From positions 3,968,001 through 4,032,000 of the forward strand of contig NZ_CP042596.1 in assembly GCF_009914315.1 (NCBI RefSeq): DNA of 64,000 nt, given 5' to 3'. The number at the start of each line of letters is the position of its first letter. Positions within the stretch are counted from its first letter, which is position 1. The notes under the pieces were generated by a model. The model was not told the DNA's origin. It ran no database searches and saw only the letters and a program-made list of their open reading frames with translations. This document shows, piece after piece, positions 17,403-26,581 of this stretch. The stretch is from Granulicella sp. WH15. GTDB taxonomy: Bacteria; Acidobacteriota; Terriglobia; Terriglobales; Acidobacteriaceae. Made by a program: the position numbers and the translations under genes.

Positions 17403-18365
17403 ATGATCGAGATACGCGGTGAAGGTGACGACCTCGCAGTATACGTCGCTGACAAAGAGGTTGAAATCCTAGATGCGGGTGGTGAACACATTCTGGCCGA
17501 ATGTAGTCTGGAGGATCTGACGGGCGAGCAAGCTCAACCCTTTCCAGACGAGTTAGAGTTGGAAATCCGTAGCGAGAATGGCTTCGGAACATATCTATTC
17601 CATGAGGCGCACCTTTCGGCAACCCTTGATGGCGTCGCGCTGAGCTTCCACTGTCATACTCCGAACAAATATTGGGAGGGACAGTACGGTCTTGCCACTT
17701 ATCTCGCAGCTATCCGAGATGAGCTGAGCTACCGGGAGAATTGGGAAGTAGTGCAAATTGAGCTGGAGGACGACTGGAAAAGCATAACTGTAGAACGCAC
17801 CTTAGCCCTCGGTGATCCGCTTGGAGCAAGCATTTTGGCTGCGGCGGGGGATCTCAAGGGAGTGCTCCATGCTGCTGAGGTTTCACTCTCGGGCCTTCCT
17901 TGGTCTGATGAGTACCTGACTGACGAAGATCGCTTCTGCCGTGAATTGCTACACCCGCTCCTGCGCCGGATTGGATTTCTATTTGTGCGCTACACCCACG
18001 GGAGCCGAGAATACGGCAAGGATTTCACCTTTTCAGAATCGACCCTCTTCGGTCACTATCGCCACTACGGTCTGCAGGCGAAAGCTGGGGATGTGAGCGG
18101 CGGCGTCAATGCGGCTATCGACGAATTGCTAGGCCAGATTTCCGATGCGTTTGCAATGCCGTATTACGAGCTAGGTCTGAAGGAGCCGAGGTACATCTCT
18201 ACTTTCGTCATTGCAATCAGCGGACGATTCACTGCCAATGCCAAAGAGAAGATTGCTGAAAAGATGCCCAGAGGTATTTGGGGGTCAGTCTATTTCCTTG
18301 ACGGCGAGAGCATCACGGAACTGGTCGAGAGGTATTGGAAAGCTACCGACCGAAAAGGTACTTAA
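17403..18365 (+). CDS. Putative PD-(D/E)XK nuclease-domain protein
   Basis: A 320-residue protein of unknown family. The N-terminal half is acidic and beta-rich (IEIRGEGDDLAVYVADKEVEIL). The C-terminal half has a restriction-endonuclease-like pattern: FVRYTHGSREYGKDFTF (E-x-GKD), then HYGLQAKAGD (Q-x-K), then a helical core and a strand ISTFVIAISGRF. GGAGG 8 nt before ATG 17403 supports this start over the in-frame TTG at 17388. Its 3' end overlaps that of the convergent 703-aa gene by 23 bp. A restriction or phage-defence function is inferred. Confidence 0.5.
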   Translation: MIEIRGEGDDLAVYVADKEVEILDAGGEHILAECSLEDLTGEQAQPFPDELELEIRSENGFGTYLFHEAHLSATLDGVALSFHCHTPNKYWEGQYGLATYLAAIRDELSYRENWEVVQIELEDDWKSITVERTLALGDPLGASILAAAGDLKGVLHAAEVSLSGLPWSDEYLTDEDRFCRELLHPLLRRIGFLFVRYTHGSREYGKDFTFSESTLFGHYRHYGLQAKAGDVSGGVNAAIDELLGQISDAFAMPYYELGLKEPRYISTFVIAISGRFTANAKEKIAEKMPRGIWGSVYFLDGESITELVERYWKATDRKGT

Positions 18366-20454
18366 CCAGCTCATCCGTTTCAGGGCTTTGCTCAAACGGG
18401 TAGTCAAGCCAAAGTGCGACATCGACGGACTTGGTGCTGCCTTCACGCCACCCGAGGGCAACCCACTTTACGAGGCGACGAGCGTATTTCTTTACACGCC
18501 CAAAGCCTTCTGCGCGCTGCGCGCTCTCTTCATCCGACAACTCTCGTGGACTGGCGACAATAGACATCCCCCAAGCCGGATCATCGTTTCCAGCACTCGA
18601 AGTCACGGTATCGCGCCTTTGTATGCAACGCTCTTTTGTGTTCTCGATAAGTCTCATCACTTCCTTGCTGGTCTCGCCCGATAGCTCCAGCAAGACGAGG
18701 GCGCAATCTGTCCGGTACTTCGATGGAAGTGATTCAATGTCCACCACAAGTTCGTCGAAGCCCTGCGGTCGAATTACTTTAGGGAGCGAATATTCGATTT
18801 CTCTGTCATACCGATTGAAAACATACTGGTCGATAGGTGGAGAATACCCGGAGAGGCCAATCAAGTTGGCTTCATCCATATCGCCGCCTTTCAGCCAGAG
18901 GCCCTGGTCTAAATAGAAAGCGAGCAGGTCCATCTCGTCTGCGCGAATTCTCTTGTCTCCAGTCTCAAGGAGCAGTCGCCGGCGGATGTAATGCAGCAGC
19001 TTGGCAGGCGAATTGCAAATCTGTGTCACGATGTCCAGATCGCCGATTGGCAACGCCCACGCGGGATATTCACTGTGGTCCATGCCCAGGTCGTCTTCCA
19101 CTTCACGAATCCGCGTAGCAAATGAATGAAGAGGCATATAGGTCACGGCGACGAGAACTACCTCGTTTATCTCACTTCTCTTGATTACGATTTCTCCACT
19201 CTCGGCGAGGAGGCTCGACTGATCGCTAGACTCTAGGAACTTCCTCCCTTTGCAGGCTTGTGCAATCGCATTGCGAATCGCCTTTTGCAGGTCACTCTTG
19301 AGTGCCGCTTCGTTTTCTCCTCTGTGAGCAGCAAGAGTAAGTCCCTTGCTCTTGCACTGAACTATCAAAACCTTAGCGTCGTAAACGACAAGGGCATCTG
19401 CGAATTCTTCTCCATTGAGATAGCGTGGGTTGAGATAGACATCGCCCGCCGGGAATATTCGACGAAGAAACGATGTACTTAGCTCTTCCAGCACCTTTGC
19501 CCGGCTGGACTCAAATGTGCTCTTGTACGACTCATCGGCCATGAGATCGAAAAAGAAAGTCGAGTACAGGACTTCGTCGAGGGCATTCGGGGCGAATATC
19601 CAGAAAGATTGCCCGTCAGTGAAAAAGGGGCGTTCTTTAGCGGTGTTATAGTCCCAGAGTGCGCGGTCGGCATCGGTAAATGTGTTGGTAAAGAGTGGAT
19701 TTCTGTACGGCGGCTGTTGGCTGAGACGCGATAGGAACGCTGCACAAACATTTTCCGCGAGTCGAGAACTCTCGGCGACATCCTGCACCGACATTCGATA
19801 AAGCAACGCAGATTGTCCGTAGAAGAGTTGAATAGCCGCCGATGAGAGTGCCTGGTCCTCGGTCATACCAACTGCTCGCCACTCATGTTCACGTTCTTCG
19901 ATCAGTCTTCGAGCTGCTTCCTTTGCTTCTTCCCTCGATTTTTGAAAACGGTCATTCAGCTCTGACTTGATTGACTCGGCGATTCTGAGTGCGTCTCCAA
20001 TGGTGAATCCTAGCCTGTTCTTGAACCATTGGTCATGAGGACTGTAAACAGCGCGAGTCAAATACCGGTACTGATGCGGATAAGCGTCGCCCCTAACGTA
20101 TAACGAATGAATCCGAGCTGATGTCAGCGAACTCGAACGCTCTCCGCCAGCATTTGAGATCGCATCTTCAAGAAATTTACTGTTTAGCGCAGCAACATAG
20201 GCGTCTATAAGACGGATGAACTCTTCGAGGGTGCCCCCATCAACCCGTTCTGCCTCGGAGGGCAGCGGGCGCGTCGCATAATAGCCCGTTGCGAATTCAA
20301 GGTGCCTAGCATGGACATGAACGTCGTCGATTTCGCTGTGGAACTTGTCTTCCGGTACAAACAGATACGTCATGGCAAATTGGCTGAGAAAGTCTGTTGC
20401 ATTGAAGCGATTGAGGAACGCGATCAGCTCCTCATAAGTATTGCTTGCACTCAT
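18343..20454 (-). CDS. Large protein with nuclease-like domain, 703 aa
   Basis: Function not established. The first about 330 residues are helical, with a charged stretch (KSREEAKEAARRLIEEREHEW). A central segment has a PD-(D/E)XK/NERD-like core: YLNGEEFADALVVYDAKVLI, then VQCKSK, then a helix LQKAIRNAIAQACK. The C-terminal third (WLKGGDMDEANLIGLSGY onward) matches nothing known to me. A GGAGA box lies 6 nt before ATG 20454. The gene overlaps tail to tail with the other nuclease-like gene. It could be a stand-alone restriction or defence effector. Confidence 0.5.
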   Translation of the reverse strand: MSASNTYEELIAFLNRFNATDFLSQFAMTYLFVPEDKFHSEIDDVHVHARHLEFATGYYATRPLPSEAERVDGGTLEEFIRLIDAYVAALNSKFLEDAISNAGGERSSSLTSARIHSLYVRGDAYPHQYRYLTRAVYSPHDQWFKNRLGFTIGDALRIAESIKSELNDRFQKSREEAKEAARRLIEEREHEWRAVGMTEDQALSSAAIQLFYGQSALLYRMSVQDVAESSRLAENVCAAFLSRLSQQPPYRNPLFTNTFTDADRALWDYNTAKERPFFTDGQSFWIFAPNALDEVLYSTFFFDLMADESYKSTFESSRAKVLEELSTSFLRRIFPAGDVYLNPRYLNGEEFADALVVYDAKVLIVQCKSKGLTLAAHRGENEAALKSDLQKAIRNAIAQACKGRKFLESSDQSSLLAESGEIVIKRSEINEVVLVAVTYMPLHSFATRIREVEDDLGMDHSEYPAWALPIGDLDIVTQICNSPAKLLHYIRRRLLLETGDKRIRADEMDLLAFYLDQGLWLKGGDMDEANLIGLSGYSPPIDQYVFNRYDREIEYSLPKVIRPQGFDELVVDIESLPSKYRTDCALVLLELSGETSKEVMRLIENTKERCIQRRDTVTSSAGNDDPAWGMSIVASPRELSDEESAQRAEGFGRVKKYARRLVKWVALGWREGSTKSVDVALWLDYPFEQSPETDELVKYLFGR

Positions 20455-20540
20455 TTAATCTCTCCGCCGAGATGATTATGTCTGATCTTTCTATTTCGGC
20501 ATAGTATTCCCGTCTTTGGCAATCGGCGATACGATCTTGT

Positions 20541-21068
20541 TCAAAGAGTCAGCCCAAGACCATTGCCTTGGGCCCTTTCTACCGTAGACGTATGGCCCAA
20601 CCCAATGCTCGCAGCCGGAGTCATGTTCCTCGCAAAGTCAATGGCAGATGCCTTCGATACATCGCGGCTCAGGCTTTCGGTGAGCGTGATGGCGTCATTG
20701 GTGAAAATCTGAGCATCATGAGAAGCCCGCGAAACTGAGACATACGCAAATCTCTGATTGATGAGTTCGGGGTAAACTTCGGTATCCATGTTCACTAACA
20801 CGCGCTCGGCAGTGAGGCCCTGGGAACTGTGTGAAGTCACGGCGTAGCCATGATCGAAGTGTCGCATTTCGCGTGGGTCGAACGTAATGGTTTTGAAGGT
20901 TGTCATCAGCGTTTGTGCCCCTGAGAAGTCCATCGTTCCCTGGGCGTGAGCAACGCTGCTGCCAATGCCCGCGAAGGTGAGCGCAACCAGCGTTGGCCCC
21001 GTGACGTGTGCTGCACGAAGCAGTTTTCGTTTGAGATTGTTAATACGGAAGCGTGAACGAAGTGACAT
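20541..21068 (-). pseudogene. trbC/virB2'-'traI deletion fusion (conjugation remnant)
   Basis: Two ends of a conjugation region are fused in frame. Residues 1 to about 58 (MSLRSRFRINNLKRKLLRAA..., hydrophobic core, AHAQGTMDFSGAQTLMTTFK) match the signal-peptide and start of a TrbC/VirB2-type pilin. From about ITFDPREMRHFDHGYAVTSH onward (SQGLTAERVLVNMD; NQRFAYVSVSRASHDAQIFTND) it is the C-terminal end of a TraI/MobF relaxase-helicase, including its last helicase motif. Pilin membrane segments and the relaxase domain are missing. AGGAG lies 7 nt before ATG 21068, so a chimeric protein may still be made but should not work in transfer. Confidence 0.78.
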
Positions 21069-21185
21069 TGGCATTCTCCTGATGGCATGTTTTGTAATGC
21101 CATGTCACGGAAGCTAGGTCAGTCGCTCGGTGTTCGTCCAAGACTTATTTTCTATACTGCCCAAAGTTTCATTTATGGGAGCTGA

Positions 21186-22139
21186 TTAGCCAATCAATTT
21201 CAGTTGTTGTGGTCGAATGCGTTCGGAGCGGGCACGTTTCCGTCCTGGATTCAGGCCACTCTGTTTCAGAAACTTTTCGATGAATGGCAACGCCATGTGG
21301 TTTCCGTCTTTGCTGGAGACGAACGCTATATCTGCTGTCCAATGAATGCCCGCAATCGGACGCGTAGTAAGGCCCGGTTCGAGAGTTGTGAACTGGTCAA
21401 TCAGTGCGAAACCATAGTTTTGTTTGACCATCCACTGCATGTCGGATGGTGTTGCTGCTGAACTTGCCACATGCAACGGCATACCCTCCTCCGCAAACAT
21501 TTCGATCAGACGCGAATGTGCGGACGGATGTAATTCTGGATCATGGAATATTTTGATTCTTGCGGCGATCTCGTGAATATCCAGTTGACTCTGCGATGCT
21601 AGAGGATCGTCTGCCCGCATACAAACAACAAGTGGTGATTGCATGATCTGCACGACGTTCCACATATCCTTGTCAACAGGCAATGGTAGGACTGCGCAAT
21701 CCAGAGTTCCATGACCAAGGCGCTGCAATGTATGGAGTAGTTCAGTCCCGGATAGCTGGATTTCGCACCCTGGAAAGAGTTCTTCATAAGCATCACGAAA
21801 CGTCTGTAACAGATGCGGACTCACGAAGGGAGAAAACCCCAGTCTCAAGGGAGGAACTTCGCCGTTATGGATCGCTCGCGCCATGACGAATATTTCAAGA
21901 CGTTCTGCCAGAACATTACGCGCCCAATTGAGAACGAGTCGGCCCGCTGGGGTAGGTGAAACGCCGTCCCGTCCACCGCGCACGAAGATCGGAAATCCGA
22001 TGTCGTCTTCGAGAGCGCGAACCTGATGGCTGATCGCTGGTTGAGAGCGGTATAGACGCTCTGCGGCTTTTGTAAAATTCTTGCCCTCATAAATGGCGAC
22101 GAGGTATTCAAGATGACGAAACTCTACTGAGCTGGACAT
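21186..22139 (-). CDS. LysR-family transcriptional regulator
   Basis: A 317-residue regulator. The N-terminal winged HTH is clear (FRHLEYLVAIYEGKNFTKAAERL; SQPAISHQVRALEDDIGFPIFVR), followed by the linker helix and a periplasmic-binding-like effector domain (LRLGFSPFVSPHLLQTF; LDCAVLPLP). LysR proteins bind small molecules and usually regulate a divergent gene. Here the divergent neighbours are the excisionase-like HTH and integrase, with about 310 bp between starts. Whether it controls them or an unlinked target is unknown. Confidence 0.9.
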   Translation of the reverse strand: MSSSVEFRHLEYLVAIYEGKNFTKAAERLYRSQPAISHQVRALEDDIGFPIFVRGGRDGVSPTPAGRLVLNWARNVLAERLEIFVMARAIHNGEVPPLRLGFSPFVSPHLLQTFRDAYEELFPGCEIQLSGTELLHTLQRLGHGTLDCAVLPLPVDKDMWNVVQIMQSPLVVCMRADDPLASQSQLDIHEIAARIKIFHDPELHPSAHSRLIEMFAEEGMPLHVASSAATPSDMQWMVKQNYGFALIDQFTTLEPGLTTRPIAGIHWTADIAFVSSKDGNHMALPFIEKFLKQSGLNPGRKRARSERIRPQQLKLIG

Positions 22140-22237
22140 GGCCCTGATACTCCACTGGCTTGATCCCTACTTCCACATACTCGCGGGTTGTGAATAACTA
22201 CAAAATCAATCGTTTGCTCGTGCATCACAGGTGTCAA

Positions 22238-22282
22238 TTAGGAACCGAAAAGTATCTGGGAACCTAGAAGACTCTGGGAACC
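22238..22282 (+). promoter_or_regulatory. Three 9-bp direct repeats with exact 18-bp spacing
   Basis: TTAGGAACC (22238), CTGGGAACC (22256) and CTGGGAACC (22274) recur every 18 bp in the gap between the LysR gene and the excisionase-like gene. This spacing is typical of iteron-like arrays bound by a small HTH protein. The neighbouring excisionase-like protein or the LysR protein could bind here. The rest of the 313-bp gap shows no gene. Confidence 0.55.
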
Positions 22283-22452
22283 ATTCGGTAACAGCATTTC
22301 CATCGAACCATAAGCAAAACTTTGGGCACTATTTATAGGAAGTATTGGACTGCGGAGGACACCACGAGCAGTCTTGGATCAAGTGCGTTCATGTATCGCC
22401 TTTTGGCGCTACGCATAGCTCAAATCTATTCTCGTTAGCCTGTGAGGTCCCA

Positions 22453-22698
22453 ATGTCTTCAAATCTCGACCGCAACGATCCGAACACGATCCTCAAGAAA
22501 CCCCCATCCAGCGTGGCTCCATTCGTTCCTGAGCGGCTGCTCGACAGCGACGAAGCCGCCGCCATCATGAACTGCCATCCGAAGACCTTACAGAAGCTCG
22601 CTCGTAAGGGCGTTCTGCGCGGGGTTCATGTAGGAAAGCTCTGGCGGTTTCGCGCTTCGGTCATCGAGGAATGGATACAACGGCAGTTAGCGAGCTAA
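22453..22698 (+). CDS. Excisionase-family (MerR-like) HTH protein
   Basis: An 81-residue DNA-binding protein with the helix_turn_helix_17/excisionase pattern: RLLDSDEAAAIMNCHPKTLQKLARKGVLRGVHVGKLWRF is read in segments as target-binding helices (EAAAIMNCHPKTLQKLAR) and a wing (VHVGKLWRFR). It ends in SVIEEWIQRQL. GAGG lies 5-6 nt before ATG 22453. It lies 86 nt upstream of the integrase gene on the same strand and probably controls excision direction or integrase expression. Confidence 0.8.
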   Translation: MSSNLDRNDPNTILKKPPSSVAPFVPERLLDSDEAAAIMNCHPKTLQKLARKGVLRGVHVGKLWRFRASVIEEWIQRQLAS

Positions 22699-22784
22699 TT
22701 TCGTATCGACAAAAACCTCGACCTTTGCCCGGCGTAGCGCTAACCTAGAAATAGCCATCCGTTACGCCTGAGACAGGAGAAAGA

Positions 22785-23984
22785 ATGTCAAGGCGAACAC
22801 GGTATCAGAATGGAAGCGTGCAGCGTGAAGATCGGCGGAGTGGACCCGATGTTTGGGTTTTCCGTTGGTGGGAACCTGGCTCTGATGGTGAAAACAAGCG
22901 GAGGAAAGCAATCGTGGGGACTATCCTCACTTTGCCGACCGAAGCAATCGCCCTCAAAGCAGCCCGCGCGTTGCGCATCGACGCTAACTCACAAACCCCG
23001 CAGGCAGAAGGCGGGCCGGAAACAATCGCTGAACTGGTTGCTCACTATCGGCTGAAGGAGCTGAAAGAGGACAGCCACAGTCGGAAGTCGTTTCCTACAC
23101 GAGCTGCCTATCGAAGTTATCTGGACAACTGGGTTCTCCCGCGTTGGGGCGAACTCAAACTGGACCAGATCAGGCCCGTCGCAGTCGAAGAATGGCTCGG
23201 CGGGATCAAGCGGGCGAAAGCAACACGAGCCAAGATTCGGAACCTGATGAGCGCTCTTTTCAGTCACGCGATGCGCTACGAGTGGACGGACAAAAATCCG
23301 ATCAAGCTCGTGCGCCAGAGCGCGAAGCGGGAGCGCATCCCTGATGTTCTGGAACTCGCAGAACTTCAGCTTCTTCTCACCAAACTCGATACGCGGGAAC
23401 GCACACTGGTTCTGCTGGCTGCTGCCACGGGGCTGCGTGTGAGCGAACTGTTAGGGATTCGGTGGGCAGATGTGGACTTCGACACCCTTGAGCTGAGTGT
23501 GACCCGATCCATCTGGCATCAGAAGATCGGGGAGTGCAAGACGGAAGCCTCCGCCAAGCCGGTTCCACTCGACGGCTATATGGCGGAAGACCTGCTTCAG
23601 TGGCGAAAGAAGAGTCCCTATCCGATGCAGGAAGATTGGGTCTTCGCCAGCCCGACCATGAAGGGGGAACAACCCTATTGGCCGGACAATCTGATGAAGC
23701 GGTACATCAAGCCGGTCGCCAAGGCGAACGGCATCCACAAGAACATCGGCTGGCACACCTTCCGTCACACCTTCGGCACACTGCTTAAGGCCAACGGGGA
23801 AGATGTGAAGACGGTACAGGAGCTTTTACGGCACGCCAACAGCAGGATCACACTGGATGTCTATACGCAGGCAGTGGGTTCCAATAAGCGAGCCGCACAA
23901 AGCAAGGTTGTAAGGATGATGATTCCCGGCATGGGTCAAAACGCGGGTGAGATGGACCCGCAGAAAGCTCAGGTTGGAGCTTAA
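22785..23984 (+). CDS. int: Tyrosine-type integrase of the tRNA-Asp island
   Basis: A 399-residue phage-type integrase. Arm-binding and core-binding domains (YLDNWVLPRWGELKLDQI; ATRAKIRNLMSALFSHAMRYEW) precede the catalytic domain with the Arg in TGLRVSELLGIRW, HxxR in HTFRHTFGTLL, the His in LLRHANSRIT and the Tyr in LDVYTQA. AGGAG lies 6 nt before the ATG. The gene reads toward tRNA-Asp, whose 3' end is 70 bp beyond the stop. Integrases placed this way use the tRNA 3' end as the chromosomal attachment site. Confidence 0.93.
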   Translation: MSRRTRYQNGSVQREDRRSGPDVWVFRWWEPGSDGENKRRKAIVGTILTLPTEAIALKAARALRIDANSQTPQAEGGPETIAELVAHYRLKELKEDSHSRKSFPTRAAYRSYLDNWVLPRWGELKLDQIRPVAVEEWLGGIKRAKATRAKIRNLMSALFSHAMRYEWTDKNPIKLVRQSAKRERIPDVLELAELQLLLTKLDTRERTLVLLAAATGLRVSELLGIRWADVDFDTLELSVTRSIWHQKIGECKTEASAKPVPLDGYMAEDLLQWRKKSPYPMQEDWVFASPTMKGEQPYWPDNLMKRYIKPVAKANGIHKNIGWHTFRHTFGTLLKANGEDVKTVQELLRHANSRITLDVYTQAVGSNKRAAQSKVVRMMIPGMGQNAGEMDPQKAQVGA

Positions 23985-24054
23985 TGGACCCTTATCGGAC
24001 CCGGATTTGCTTGTCACTTAGGTCCCATATATTCCGTAAGTCTTTTGGAATGTA

Positions 24055-24131
<77 letters not shown>

Positions 24132-24306
24132 CCACGTCGCACCTTCATCAATACGACAGAACCTAGTCTATCAGATGAGGAGCGATTTCGGGAGCCGATC
24201 TTCCTCTCCTCTGGAAAACATAGCCTCAAAAACAGTGACCTCGCCCGTATCCCACCTTTGGCCCGATCCTTGCTACACTGGAACAGCCCCATGTGCAGCA
24301 AAGATC

Positions 24307-24383
<77 letters not shown>

Positions 24384-24495
24384 CTTCTGATGAGACACAG
24401 CCTCCGGCCAAGCTCTCTCAAAGCCTGTTTTACCCCGCACTTACCCCTCAGTGGTACTCTTCGTTCAGCCCGGTCCCGATGGCCGCGAACTCTCC

Positions 24496-25388
24496 ATGTC
24501 CTGCCGCCTCATCATCAACGCCGACGACTTCGGGCTTACCTCCGGCATCAACCGCGCCGTTCTCGAGCTGCACCGCGCCGGGGCTGTCACCTCCGCCACC
24601 CTCATGGCCACCGGCCCGGCATTCGACGAAGCCGCCGCCATCGCCCGCGCCAACCCCGCCCTCGGCGTAGGCTGCCACCTCGTCTTCACCGACGGCACAC
24701 CCGTCTCCCCCCCTGCATCCATCCCCAGCCTGCTCGGTCCCGACGGCAAGACCTTCCGCCCTTCCACACTCGCCTTCGCCAAGGCGGTCCTGCGCGGCCA
24801 GGTGCAGCCCTCCGAGCTGGCCCTCGAAGCCCAGGCCCAGATCCAGCGGCTCCAAAGCGCCGAGGTCGTCGTCACCCACATCGACACCCACAAGCACACC
24901 CACCTCTTCCCCCTGGTCGCGGCGGCCATCTTCCCCGTCGCCCAGAGCTGCGGCATCGCCAGCGCCCGCAACCCCTTCGAGCCAGCCTGGCCTCCGCCCT
25001 CTCGCACCCCAGCCTCACCCGCCGCATCCAGCTTCTCCTCCTGAACCGCCTCCGCCCCGCCTTCAACACCGTCTCCACCGGCCTCCATCTCCCTGAAGGC
25101 ACCCTCGGCATCGCCGCGACCGGCACCCTCGACACGCCCACCCTGCGCCGCCTCCTCGCCAGCCTTCCCGGCGACTCTCTCTACGAACTCTGCTGCCACC
25201 CCGGCTACAACGACGCCGAGCTAAAGCTCCAGAACACCCGCCTGCTCGCCACCCGCGAGGTCGAGCGCAAGGCCCTGCTCGCGGTCATCCCCGAAATAAG
25301 CCTGCAACCCAACGCCCCCAGCCTCATCCACTATGGGAACCTAGCCACAGCTAACCACGGCTTCGAGAAAGATCAGAAAGACCTATGA
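24496..25388 (+). pseudogene. ChbG/HpnK-like carbohydrate deacetylase, frameshifted
   Basis: A YdjC/ChbG/HpnK-type deacetylase-like gene. The first about 165 codons (CRLIINADDFGLTSGINRAV; GVGCHLVFTDG; THIDTHKHTHLFP) carry the metal-binding Asp-Asp and His residues of the family. Near 24985-24995 the frame is lost: the current frame ends soon after NPFEPAW, while the frame one base back continues with LASALSHPSLTRRIQLLLL to a family-like end (YELCCHPGYNDAELK) and a TGA at 25386. One missing base explains this; it may be real decay or a sequence error. The stop overlaps the bshA start, so the two are coupled. Confidence 0.75.
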
Positions 25389-26581
25389 CCTGCCTTCGCG
25401 ACACACCCTCCCCGCGTCCGCTCAAGATCGGCATCACCTGCTACCCCACCTACGGCGGCTCCGGCGTCGTCGCCACCGAGCTGGGCATCGAGCTGGCCGC
25501 GCGCGGTCACCAGGTCCACTTCATCACCTCCTCGGCGCCCTTCCGGCTCACCGGCCGCGAGGCCAACATCTACCTCCACCAGGTCGAGACCTACCACTAC
25601 CCCCTCTTCGAGCACGCCCCCTACGACCTTGCCCTGGCCACGCGCATGGCCGAGGTCGCCGAGTTCTACCAGCTCGATCTGCTGCACGTTCACTACGCCA
25701 TTCCGCACTCGCTCAGCGCCTATCTGGCCAAGCAGATGCTCGCCACCCGCGGCATCAATCTGCCCTTCATCACGACACTGCATGGCACAGACATCACGCT
25801 GGTCGGCCTCGACCGCTCTTACCTGCCGATTACAAGGTTTGGGATAGAGCAGTCCGACGGCGTCACCGCCATCTCCAGCTACCTCAGCGACCGCACCCAC
25901 GAGGCCTTCTCGATCGACACCCCCATCGAGGTCATCCGCAACTTCGTCAACTGCGACGTCTACGCCCACCACCCCGATCAGATCCGCGAGATGCGCCCGC
26001 GCTTCGCCGCCCCCGACGAGAAGCTGCTCGTCCACCTCTCGAACTTCCGCCCGGTCAAGCGGGTTCAGGACGTCATCAAGGTCTTCGCCCAGGTGGCCCA
26101 CGCGCTGCCCGCGCGCCTGCTTCTCATCGGCGACGGCCCCGACCGCTCCACCGCCGAGTACCTTGCCCGCGAGCTTGGCGTCTCCGACCGCATCCACTTC
26201 CTGGGCAAGCAGGACAACGTCAACGAGCTGCTGCCGCTCGCCGACCTGATGCTGCTGCCGTCGGAGATGGAGTCCTTCGGCCTGGCTGCGCTCGAGGCGA
26301 TGGCCTGCCGGGTCCCGCCCATCGCGACCAACATCGGCGGCATCCCAGAGCTGATCGACCACGGCATCAACGGCCTCATGTTCCCTGTCGGCGACGTTGA
26401 CTCGATGGCCCGGGCCGCTATCGAGCTACTCGGCGATCCCGACCGGCTGGAGGCGATGTCGCACGCCGCACGCCAGACCGCGCAGGACCGCTTCTGCACC
26501 ACGCGCATCATCCCGCTCTACGAGGCTTACTACTTGCAAATCCTCAACCAGACAGAAAAGAGCAAGGCGCAACGAGGATAA
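25385..26581 (+). CDS. bshA: N-acetyl-alpha-D-glucosaminyl L-malate synthase BshA
   Basis: A family 4 glycosyltransferase that joins GlcNAc from UDP-GlcNAc to L-malate, the first step of bacillithiol synthesis in the cytoplasm. The 398-residue product shows BshA hallmarks: IGITCYPTYGGSGVVATELG, HVHYAIPHSLSAYLAKQM, TTLHGTDITLVGLDRSY, VIRNFVNCDVY, then the donor-binding region SEMESFGLAALEAMACRVPPI in two parts with the EX7E motif. ATG 25385 overlaps the stop of the upstream deacetylase-like gene (ATGA). Other bacillithiol genes are not in this window. Confidence 0.9.
   Translation: MTCLRDTPSPRPLKIGITCYPTYGGSGVVATELGIELAARGHQVHFITSSAPFRLTGREANIYLHQVETYHYPLFEHAPYDLALATRMAEVAEFYQLDLLHVHYAIPHSLSAYLAKQMLATRGINLPFITTLHGTDITLVGLDRSYLPITRFGIEQSDGVTAISSYLSDRTHEAFSIDTPIEVIRNFVNCDVYAHHPDQIREMRPRFAAPDEKLLVHLSNFRPVKRVQDVIKVFAQVAHALPARLLLIGDGPDRSTAEYLARELGVSDRIHFLGKQDNVNELLPLADLMLLPSEMESFGLAALEAMACRVPPIATNIGGIPELIDHGINGLMFPVGDVDSMARAAIELLGDPDRLEAMSHAARQTAQDRFCTTRIIPLYEAYYLQILNQTEKSKAQRG

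Noticed and set aside
22238..22282. The 18-bp-spaced repeats as a plasmid replication iteron array
   Set aside because: Only three copies, no replication initiator gene nearby, and the position next to xis-int fits regulation of excision better.
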